30,186 bases of DNA, taken from contig CAMJGB010000001.1 of assembly GCA_946405115.1 (NCBI GenBank), forward strand, positions 1 through 30,186, given 5' to 3'. Below are positions 23,673-30,186 of the stretch, one piece after another (the stretch's first letter is position 1; each line of letters begins with the position of its first letter). A program made the translations under genes and the position numbers. The notes below the pieces were generated by a model. That model saw only the letters and a list, made by a program, of their open reading frames with translations. It made no database searches and was not told the origin of the DNA. The stretch is from an uncultured Clostridia bacterium. Lineage in GTDB: Bacteria > Bacillota > Clostridia > Saccharofermentanales > Saccharofermentanaceae.

Positions 23673-26000
23673 TCAAGAATCCGAGACTTTCTTCACCACA
23701 CCCGCAGAGCCGTCGACCTCGATCTCATCGCCTGTTTTGATCATCATCGTGGCATTGCCGCACCCTACTACTGCAGGGATTCCGAACTCACGCGCTACGA
23801 TGGCGGCGTGAGACAGCGGAGCGCCGATATCCGTTACAATCGCAGACACCTTCGAGAAAGCGGGCGTCCAGCCGACATTCGTGGCTGTGGTTACCAGGAT
23901 ATCCCCTTTCTGAAGCTCGCCTATCTTATCGACATTTGTAATGACTCTCGCCTTGCCCCTAACCTTGCCCGCAGCACCCGCGAAGCCTTTAATATCAGCA
24001 TCTGAGCACGATCCGAGATTAACATTCTCGATGTAAGCATCAACTCTTCTATTAGGATCTTCCGCCCACTTATCAGGATCAAACCGCCCTATGATGACAT
24101 TAGGAAAGTTGGGGTACGTTAAGTACTTCTCGTAGGTTGTCCTTCGAGCTTTGATAATATCAAGCGGAAACTGTCCCTTACGAAGGCACTCGAACAATTC
24201 GTCGAACATCAGCATGAACACGTCATCGCCGAGGCCGTTAAGCTTGCCCGCACGAAGGATATACTCTCTGAACACGCAGAAGATATGAACACCCTTGCTT
24301 CGGATCTCCTCCCTGAAGGCATTGGCGCCTGCGAAGCCCTTAATCTGCTTATCTATCCACTTCGACTTCGACGGATACTCCTCCTTAAACTCGGAAAGTG
24401 CCTCCTCGTAAGCCTTCTCCTGCGAGGCCTTCATGGCATACATGTCGACGCCGCTTACGCGCCTCTCTTCGATAACATTATCAGGATATTCAGGATTCTC
24501 GTAAGGTCTTGGCGCCATCAGTTCCATCTCGTCAGGGCTTCTGTGACCGCAGGTCTTAACGTATTCTTCCTTGCTTAATCTGCCCGCGATTACATCATCA
24601 AGAAGAAGCATCGGCTTCATGCTCTCGACGATACCGAGGCACCCTCCGCACAGGCGGTCCGCCATCTGCTCCCCCGCGACCTTCGCGATCTTGTTGCGAG
24701 TGCCAAACAGAGGCACCATCTGCATTCCGGCCACACCAAGGATAGACGCGAACGCATCTTTGACCTTGGGAAGCATCTCGTTATCCCAATAGCTCACAAG
24801 CTCTTCGTTGCTTCCGATAGTGCAGATGCGGGTAATAATTTGACGTGAGATCTCCGGCAGGTCTCGCACCATCTCGCGCTTCTGCTTCTTCGTAAGATGG
24901 CACTTCTCCTTCGGGAAGAACAGCACCTTCATGGCACCTCGAAAAGCCTTCTTATCAAACGGCGACACCGGCACTTCAACGCCGTCCGGGATGTTGCCGG
25001 CGAGGCTTTTGATATTCGCAAACGCCTGCTCTCGGCTCTTGCCAAAGGCCATCTGAATCGAGCACATAACGGATATGTTCATGTACGCCTGGCCATAGAT
25101 ATTATCGAGCCAATCAGGGAGTCCCAACATGTCATTGATCTTCTCTAGGACGCTGAACGTCATCGGCGAGACCGGCTTTAAGAAGATCTCGCCGACGTTC
25201 GTTCTCGTTAGCATCTTGTATCCCGACCTCGTACCGTTAATGTCGTACGATTCCATGTTGAGGTGCCTTAGTGTGGTTATCGGTCTTGCCTGCAAAATAT
25301 AAACTTTCTTACCGCTTACGGCCCACTCAATATCCATCGGCATGCCGTAGAGTCTTCTTATCTCGAGGCTGTACTTAAGAAGCATCTTCGCGTAGGGCTT
25401 AAGTTCAGAATTTCCCTCGTACTCGCCCGTTATCGCATTGACGGTAAAAACTTCGGCATTCGAGCTTCCGGATACGAGCTGTTCGCCTTCGCCGTGAACA
25501 TAGTTGCCGACTATTCTTTCATCCTTGCCCGTAATGACATCTGAAGTGAAGATAACGCCTGCAAATTCAGGCTTTACGAACCTTTGGATAACGATGCCGA
25601 TGCCGAGATCTTCCTGCTTAAAGCTGCTCTCATATTCCTTAACGCGGTCGCTTCCGATCGACTCCGTGACATGGCGGATCGCATCAAGAACGCCGTCTTT
25701 ACTAACGTCGGTAACAGTCTCATACTGACCTGCGAACGAAGCCTTATCGCCGTCTTCATTTACGGCAGAAGAGCGCACCGCAAATGTGCAATTGGAATCA
25801 AGTCCAGAGACTACGGCAGCAATTTCCTCTGACGCCTCAGCCCTTAACTTACCATTCTCATAAGAATCAGCAGTTATGACGTAACCTTCAGGGATACGTA
25901 TCTTCGTATTCGTAAGCATGTGGGCAAGAGACTTAGCCTTGCCGCCTGCAAGATCAAGCTTTTCGAAGGGAATCTTATTTAAAGGAAAAACGTATCTCAT
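23673..26000 (-). CDS. Rph/PEP-utilising-type phosphotransferase (rifampin phosphotransferase-like)
   Basis: A 775-aa, three-part enzyme. Residues 1-~240 form a PEP/pyruvate-dikinase-type ATP-grasp domain: 'LAGGKAKSLAHM' (Lys21), 'FAVRSSAVNEDGDKASFAGQYETV' (Arg76) and 'ILQARPITT' close to its end. The middle (~245-660) is helical and contains 'CGHRSPDEMELMAPRP' and 'VFREYILRAGKLNGLGDDVFMLMFDEL', both typical of rifampin phosphotransferase (Rph) relatives. The C-terminal swivelling domain carries 'APLSHAAIVAREFGIPAVVG' with catalytic His731. The C-terminal PEP-binding TIM barrel of PEP synthase is absent, which favours an Rph-like phosphoryl transfer from ATP to a small molecule. The family uses many substrates, so rifamycin is only a candidate. 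ATG 26000 overlaps the tetR stop (ATGA), indicating coupled translation and control by that repressor. Confidence 0.82.
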   Translation of the reverse strand: MRYVFPLNKIPFEKLDLAGGKAKSLAHMLTNTKIRIPEGYVITADSYENGKLRAEASEEIAAVVSGLDSNCTFAVRSSAVNEDGDKASFAGQYETVTDVSKDGVLDAIRHVTESIGSDRVKEYESSFKQEDLGIGIVIQRFVKPEFAGVIFTSDVITGKDERIVGNYVHGEGEQLVSGSSNAEVFTVNAITGEYEGNSELKPYAKMLLKYSLEIRRLYGMPMDIEWAVSGKKVYILQARPITTLRHLNMESYDINGTRSGYKMLTRTNVGEIFLKPVSPMTFSVLEKINDMLGLPDWLDNIYGQAYMNISVMCSIQMAFGKSREQAFANIKSLAGNIPDGVEVPVSPFDKKAFRGAMKVLFFPKEKCHLTKKQKREMVRDLPEISRQIITRICTIGSNEELVSYWDNEMLPKVKDAFASILGVAGMQMVPLFGTRNKIAKVAGEQMADRLCGGCLGIVESMKPMLLLDDVIAGRLSKEEYVKTCGHRSPDEMELMAPRPYENPEYPDNVIEERRVSGVDMYAMKASQEKAYEEALSEFKEEYPSKSKWIDKQIKGFAGANAFREEIRSKGVHIFCVFREYILRAGKLNGLGDDVFMLMFDELFECLRKGQFPLDIIKARRTTYEKYLTYPNFPNVIIGRFDPDKWAEDPNRRVDAYIENVNLGSCSDADIKGFAGAAGKVRGKARVITNVDKIGELQKGDILVTTATNVGWTPAFSKVSAIVTDIGAPLSHAAIVAREFGIPAVVGCGNATMMIKTGDEIEVDGSAGVVKKVSDS

Positions 26001-26581
26001 AAGTTATCCGCAAGCAAAAGATCGATGCGCATGTCGATGTAATGCTTAAGCTCCTTCTTTTTCTCAAGGTCGATGCCGAAGTCGCGCTTGATGTCGTCTT
26101 TGCGATAAATAATAAGCTGCATCATGGTCGACATCTCGTATGCTATAAGCTTGCACTCCTGCTCGGTCTTACGGTCGCCGTAGTGCGCCTTAACGTAGTG
26201 GTAGCTGAACGACTCCTGCCCTAGGTCGCGCTTAAAGAGGATCAGCGCCGTGACTGCCTTCGCGAACTGATAGTTCTCCACAAGGCACTCCGCGACGGCA
26301 TAGTGCATCTCCTTTAAGATCTCCTTCGGCGACAGCCCGGAGTTAAGAACCTTCTCAAGCTTGCCGTCACCAAGGGAAGACAGATAGCGCTTCTGGAAAG
26401 TGTCGTAGATAAGCTGTTCTCTTGAGCCGAAGCAGTAGTTGATCATGGCGGGCTTAACGTCAGCCTCCGAAGCAATCTGCCTCGAAGTTACCGCCATCGG
26501 ATCCTCCGCTTCCTCCATTAACTTGAAAGTAGCATCAAGTAATTTGTCCTTGGTTAACTGTAATTTCTCGTCTTTCTTCAT
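25997..26581 (-). CDS. TetR-family transcriptional regulator
   Basis: A 194-aa repressor-type protein. Residues ~8-60 hold the three-helix DNA-binding domain: 'LLDATFKLMEE', then 'VTSRQIASEADVKPAMINYCFGSREQLIYDTF', where the helix-turn-helix and the 'Y-F-S-E-L' segment match TetR. The rest is an all-helical ligand-binding/dimer domain with no clear subfamily. ATG 26581 has a GGATGG sequence five bases upstream; ATG 26590 (three residues longer) has none but cannot be excluded. The gene shares four bases with the downstream phosphotransferase gene. A near-perfect 22-bp palindrome lies just upstream between this gene and the divergent ABC permease, suggesting that it controls itself, the phosphotransferase and perhaps the exporter. 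Confidence 0.88.
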   Translation of the reverse strand: MKKDEKLQLTKDKLLDATFKLMEEAEDPMAVTSRQIASEADVKPAMINYCFGSREQLIYDTFQKRYLSSLGDGKLEKVLNSGLSPKEILKEMHYAVAECLVENYQFAKAVTALILFKRDLGQESFSYHYVKAHYGDRKTEQECKLIAYEMSTMMQLIIYRKDDIKRDFGIDLEKKKELKHYIDMRIDLLLADNL

Positions 26582-26592
26582 AACATCCATCC

Positions 26593-26614
26593 ATTATTGA
26601 ACACGTTCAATAAT
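26593..26614. promoter_or_regulatory. 22-bp palindrome, probable TetR operator
   Basis: ATTATTGAAC at 26593-26602, centre AC, and GTTCAATAAT at 26605-26614: two perfect 10-base arms. Its position directly upstream of tetR and its length fit autoregulation by a TetR dimer. TATATT-like -10 elements on either strand overlap its right edge. Confidence 0.7.
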
Positions 26615-26656
26615 ATATTAGCACCACCCTTTCTCCCCTGCAAGAAGGCGTTTAAA

Positions 26657-26672
26657 GATTTCTTAAGAAATC
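26657..26672. promoter_or_regulatory. 16-bp perfect palindrome upstream of the ABC permease
   Basis: GATTTCTTAAGAAATC is fully self-complementary and lies 45 bases before ATG 26717. With no loop it is unlikely to be a terminator; a regulator half-site pair is more plausible. A TAAGAT at 26679-26684 could be a -10 element next to it. Confidence 0.4.
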
Positions 26673-26716
26673 CTCCATTAAGATGCACTCGTAACACACC
26701 GAAAAGGAGTAATGGG

Positions 26717-29146
26717 ATGTTTTGGAGAATGTTAAGAAAGGACCTCGCCGATAAGAAAGGCCTGAATGTCATCTTACTGATATTCATGTGTTTCGCATCG
26801 GTCCTCACCGTAGCAAGCGCGATACTTCTGTACGCGAACACGTTCGGTGTCAGGAACAGCGAGGCAAAAGTCAACGCAGCTGATCTATTCATAGTCGCAG
26901 AAAGAGACCTCGACGGAACAGAAGAACGCCGGGAAGAAATCATCGACTGGTTTTATAACAGAGACGACATAGTAGATGTAGAACTTAATCAGACAATCGT
27001 CTTCAACCCGAACGCAGTTGACTTCGAAGGCGTAGACGAAGACGACTACAGCACTATAGTCAACGGCCGCTACTATGCCTTCGACTTGTCATCCGAGCAC
27101 GATCTGGTCACCGATATGGACGGCAACTTCTTCGAGCTTCCGTACGGAACGATCGCAGTTCCACAATATATACGCTCACTCGTCGGGCTTGAGATCGGAG
27201 ATAAGGTCTATGTCTCCTCTCAGATGGGAAACATCTATGAATTCACCATCGGTGCATTTACCAAGGACCCCACTCTTAACGGATATTTCAGATTATTCTT
27301 TAATGACGAAGATTATCAGGTACTTCTTAACGAGAGCCCGCTTGTAAGAGATGTTTATTACGCAGATCTCATTGAGGGCGCAGCCAACGTCGACATCAAT
27401 GCCGTAGCATCCGACTTTAACGGCATGAAGAATGAGTTCGGCGAAGTAGTAATGTATTCATCTTTAAGAGAGTTTAACCAGAACGAGGATTCGACTATCG
27501 CCATGAACGCGATCATGCTGATAGTCTCATTGTTCCTCATAATCATGGTATTCATGACTGTCACGTTCACCATCAAGACAGCCATCAAGAACGAAGAGAA
27601 AGAGCTCGGTATGCTTAAGGCATTGGGCGTTGAATCCATGTCATTCAACTGGCTGTTCGCGGCAAAGTATCTTGCGCTTTCACTCATAGGAACAATAGTA
27701 GGTTTTGCAGGAGGTATCCACCTCGCTGGAATGTACATCAAGTACATGGCATTCGCACAGCTTAAGCCTGATACGACAGCTACAGTAACCGTGGCATTAG
27801 CCGCATCCGTAATGATCTTCATTCTCATCATCCTGTTCGTATCGACAGCACTTCGAAGGATGAATAAGATCAGTATCATGGACGTAATTGCAGGCGAGAA
27901 CAGAGGTGAGCGCTTTAAGGCTCTTCCGGGATTCTTCCTCCACAAGATCAAGAATATCAACCTGCCCTTCTACCTAGCTCTTACAGACATCATTACGAAG
28001 ATCAAAAGATACTCATTTCTCATCGTTGCATACGTGATCGGAATCTCTCTTTGCATCGTTATGTATGAGGCGAACAACACGACTAATACAGCTTACTGGA
28101 TCGAGAATTACTGGCAGCGTCCGCACTTCGATTTCGCACTGGAACTTCCCGACGATGTAATGGATACGTACATAGAGAGAGGCGGCAATTTAAGAGGCGC
28201 TTATGACATGATCAATGCGCAGATAGAAGATGCAGGAATCCCGGCTAACATCCGCTATTTCCAGTATGCCGTTGAAGATCCCAGAGCGACACACAACGGC
28301 ACTACCTATGACTGTCTCATGAGATTCAGCATTCCGGAAGGATATAACCATAATCTCTACGAAGGCATCTGGCCTGAGCTTCCTAACGAAGTTGAGGTGG
28401 ACGCATATCACGCTTACATCAATGGCATCGAGATAGGAGATACAGTCTCTATCGAATACAACAAATACAACGACGACGGCATCTCCTACGATCACGTTAC
28501 CGAGGACTTTATTGTCACGGGAATGCATGACAGTGCAGAGGCATATATGACGTTCGTAATGAGCCCTACGTTCGAGGGCGTTGCAGATTCACGTGTCGCC
28601 CAGTGCGGAGGTGCCATAGATGCTCCCGATGAGGATAAGGCAATGTACATACAGCAGTTAAGGGATATCTTCGGCAACGCAAGCGTCAGAGACAGACAGG
28701 AAGAAGTCGAATACCAGCTCAGCGGCAACGGTCCTATGTTCAGGTATCTGATACACATCATCATTCCGATACTTATCCTCATGATGGCGCTCGTAACCGT
28801 ACTTTACCTATCGGTCAACATCCTCGACGAAGTGCCCGAGATCGCGCTTCTCAAGTGTTCGGGATTCGGCATCGGCAGCATCAAGGCATGGCAGATTTTA
28901 AGGGTTCTCATCATCCTTGTCATATCGACTCTGCTTTCACTGCTTACTGTCAGGACCGTCATGTATGCCGCCATGAGAGTCATCTATTTCTACCTGGGAA
29001 ATCTCATGGGATTCAGGCCAACTACGAATGTACTTAACTACTACATTCTCTTCCCGCTCGCACTCATCGCGATCATCATCGTGGTCACGGCAATTGTAAT
29101 GAAGAAAGTAAACTCTATCGAATTATGGAGGATCAGAAATGACTAA
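26717..29146 (+). CDS. ABC transporter permease (FtsX/MacB-type, two-domain)
   Basis: An 809-aa membrane protein with eight predicted helices in the order helix 1 (~15-42), large extracellular domain (~43-262), helices 2-4 (~263-395), helix 5 (~431-451), second large domain (~452-672), helices 6-8 (~673-805). The two FtsX-like helical units contain 'KNEEKELGMLKALGVESMSFN' and 'VPEIALLKCSGFGIGSIKAW', the coupling segments of this family. Such permeases move or sense peptides, lipids or lipoproteins and do not import nutrients. The open frame reaches back to a TTG at 26597, but that codon is inside the palindromic operator. ATG 26717 has AAGGAG seven bases upstream and is chosen. The last codons overlap the start of the ATPase gene by eight bases, so the two subunits are co-translated. 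Confidence 0.88.
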   Translation: MFWRMLRKDLADKKGLNVILLIFMCFASVLTVASAILLYANTFGVRNSEAKVNAADLFIVAERDLDGTEERREEIIDWFYNRDDIVDVELNQTIVFNPNAVDFEGVDEDDYSTIVNGRYYAFDLSSEHDLVTDMDGNFFELPYGTIAVPQYIRSLVGLEIGDKVYVSSQMGNIYEFTIGAFTKDPTLNGYFRLFFNDEDYQVLLNESPLVRDVYYADLIEGAANVDINAVASDFNGMKNEFGEVVMYSSLREFNQNEDSTIAMNAIMLIVSLFLIIMVFMTVTFTIKTAIKNEEKELGMLKALGVESMSFNWLFAAKYLALSLIGTIVGFAGGIHLAGMYIKYMAFAQLKPDTTATVTVALAASVMIFILIILFVSTALRRMNKISIMDVIAGENRGERFKALPGFFLHKIKNINLPFYLALTDIITKIKRYSFLIVAYVIGISLCIVMYEANNTTNTAYWIENYWQRPHFDFALELPDDVMDTYIERGGNLRGAYDMINAQIEDAGIPANIRYFQYAVEDPRATHNGTTYDCLMRFSIPEGYNHNLYEGIWPELPNEVEVDAYHAYINGIEIGDTVSIEYNKYNDDGISYDHVTEDFIVTGMHDSAEAYMTFVMSPTFEGVADSRVAQCGGAIDAPDEDKAMYIQQLRDIFGNASVRDRQEEVEYQLSGNGPMFRYLIHIIIPILILMMALVTVLYLSVNILDEVPEIALLKCSGFGIGSIKAWQILRVLIILVISTLLSLLTVRTVMYAAMRVIYFYLGNLMGFRPTTNVLNYYILFPLALIAIIIVVTAIVMKKVNSIELWRIRND

Positions 29147-29903
29147 TACAGTTTTGGAATCTAGGGAACTTTGTAAAACATATATCGTAAACGGCTACAG
29201 CAACAACGTGCTGCAGAACATCGACTTCAAGCTTAACGAGGGCGAATTCACAGCCATCATGGGACCTTCGGGCTCCGGTAAATCCACCCTGCTCTACACA
29301 CTCTCGGGCATGGACAAGATGACATCAGGAAACGTCATTTTCGACGGCGAAGATATGGCCGGCATGAACACGAAGCAGCTTACGAACCTTCGTCTCCATA
29401 AGATGGGATTCGTCTTCCAGCAGATGTACATGCTTAAGAAGCTTTGCATCATGGATAACATCATCCTCCCGGGCTACCAGGCAGGTTCCAAGAGCAAGGA
29501 CGAGGTCAACGACAGAGCCCGTAAACTCATGCACAACTTGGGCATCGACGACATCGCCACCAACGAGATCTGCGAGGTCTCCGGAGGTCAGCTGCAGCGT
29601 GCATGCCTTTGCCGTGCACTCATAAATTCGCCGAAGATCCTTTTCGCAGATGAGCCCACGGGAGCACTTAACTCCAAGGCTTCCGCAGAAGTTATGGCAG
29701 AACTTCGAAAAGCAAACGCAGAAGGCACCACTATCCTCATGGTAACCCACAGCGAGAAGGTAGCCGCAAGCTCCGACAGAATCGTGTACCTTGTCGACGG
29801 CAACATCAAGGGCGAGCTTAACCTCGGCAAGCAGACAGACGAGAGCGAGACAGTAACAAGAGAAAGAAAGCTCAAGAACTGGCTCGACGAAATGGGATGG
29901 TGA
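29139..29903 (+). CDS. ABC transporter ATP-binding protein (MacB/LolD-type)
   Basis: A 254-aa ATPase with every canonical motif: Walker A GPSGSGKST (42-50), Q-loop Gln94, signature VSGGQLQR (147-154), Walker B 'ILFADEPTGALNS' (D171, E172) and H-loop His204. The 'FADEPTGALNS' form is typical of the LolD/MacB/BceA group that pairs with FtsX-type permeases. It overlaps the permease gene by eight bases and is followed after four bases by a lipoprotein gene, making a three-gene exporter operon. The C-terminal ~25 residues ('DESETVTRERKLKNWLDEMGW') are outside the conserved core. Confidence 0.94.
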   Translation: MTNTVLESRELCKTYIVNGYSNNVLQNIDFKLNEGEFTAIMGPSGSGKSTLLYTLSGMDKMTSGNVIFDGEDMAGMNTKQLTNLRLHKMGFVFQQMYMLKKLCIMDNIILPGYQAGSKSKDEVNDRARKLMHNLGIDDIATNEICEVSGGQLQRACLCRALINSPKILFADEPTGALNSKASAEVMAELRKANAEGTTILMVTHSEKVAASSDRIVYLVDGNIKGELNLGKQTDESETVTRERKLKNWLDEMGW

Positions 29904-29907
29904 TGAT

Positions 29908-30186
29908 ATGAAGAAGAGACTTATTCCGGTAGCACTTTTGTGCCTTGCAATTACCGCCTGCAATAATCCTGTTGCGACGCTGGATTCCGGTCTTAATGAG
30001 CCCGTCTCCCCCGTCGGCAATTACTTTGTTGAAGGCGAAGCATACACCAACGAAGGAACTGTGGAAACTCCTATCGGTGAGTATGAGACAGAAGACGGAA
30101 TCTGCCACATAACGGTATTCGATTCCTACTTCGAAGTAACGCTCGATGAGACTAACTGCACACCTTATGAGGCGGGTGCTGCTTAT
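29908..30186 (+). CDS. Secreted lipoprotein, 5' part, runs off window
   Basis: From ATG 29908, 93 codons are open to the right edge. The protein begins MKKRLIPVALLCLAITAC: two Lys and an Arg, a hydrophobic core and a lipobox with Cys18, so it should be lipid-anchored outside the membrane. The mature part is acidic, with 'ETEDGICHITVFDSYFEVTLDE'. No family is recognised from this fragment. It starts four bases after the ATPase stop, so it is probably translated with the ABC transporter and may be its extracellular partner. Confidence 0.75.
   Translation, partial: MKKRLIPVALLCLAITACNNPVATLDSGLNEPVSPVGNYFVEGEAYTNEGTVETPIGEYETEDGICHITVFDSYFEVTLDETNCTPYEAGAAY

Noticed and set aside
23673..26000. 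Annotation as phosphoenolpyruvate synthase
   Set aside because: The ATP-grasp and His domains agree, but the C-terminal PEP/pyruvate barrel expected after the His domain is missing and the middle domain has Rph-type motifs.
26597..26716. 40-residue extension of the ABC permease from TTG 26597
   Set aside because: It starts within the palindromic operator and lacks a ribosome site; AAGGAG lies seven bases before ATG 26717.
29325..30020. Minus-strand open frame of 231 codons opposite the ABC ATPase
   Set aside because: It lies antisense to a gene with all catalytic motifs; the frame is a codon-bias shadow.

Overview
The window looks like chromosomal DNA of a low-to-moderate GC Bacillota, most likely a clostridial anaerobe. 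The case rests on strong GGAGG-type ribosome binding sites, TTGACA/TATAAT-type promoters, rho-independent terminators, a lipoteichoic-acid-synthase-like enzyme, and a type IV pilus (T4P) machine with no secretin or outer-membrane genes nearby. The genus cannot be fixed from the sequence alone. Nothing suggests a phage, transposon, CRISPR array, tRNA or rRNA.

Layout. 1-384 (-) is the N-terminal part of a metallo-beta-lactamase-fold hydrolase that runs off the left edge. 433-2743 (-) is a tightly coupled four-gene minor pilin operon (pilin, PilX/GspK-like, PilV/GspI-like, PilW/GspJ-like). 2901-4247 (+) is an O-antigen-ligase/polymerase-family membrane protein. 4278-6635 (-) is an LTA-synthase-like sulfatase-fold enzyme. 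6768-7169 (-) is the probable major pilin, with its own promoter and terminator. 7446-13837 (-) is the assembly operon, read right to left: a small pilin-like membrane protein, the PilC/GspF platform, a PilM-PilN fusion, a PilO-like protein, the PilB ATPase and a short prepilin peptidase. 14073-22916 (-) is one enormous gene (2947 aa) whose product starts as a type IV prepilin. It continues as about 39 GGxxG (GLUG-like) repeats, five MBG-like Ig modules and three InlB-type B repeats. 23024-23617 (-) is a DUF308/HdeD-like membrane protein. 23673-26581 (-) is an Rph/PEP-utilising phosphotransferase translationally coupled to a TetR repressor. 26717-30186 (+) is a divergent ABC exporter (FtsX-type permease plus ATPase) followed by a lipoprotein cut by the right edge.

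How the genes fit together. From 433 to 22916 the region is essentially a Gram-positive T4P locus. The peptidase would process the leaders of pilA, the four minor pilins and the giant pilin. PilB, PilC, PilM-N and PilO form the cytoplasmic and membrane motor, and the GspI/J/K-like proteins could form a tip-initiating complex. The giant prepilin is the standout. It is a predicted pilus-anchored adhesin whose gene carries the same 49-bp promoter module (45/49 identical) as the assembly operon, so the two are probably expressed together. No retraction ATPase (PilT) is present here. The right-hand 4 kb resembles an antibiotic- or envelope-stress cassette, with palindromic operator candidates between the divergent tetR and exporter genes.
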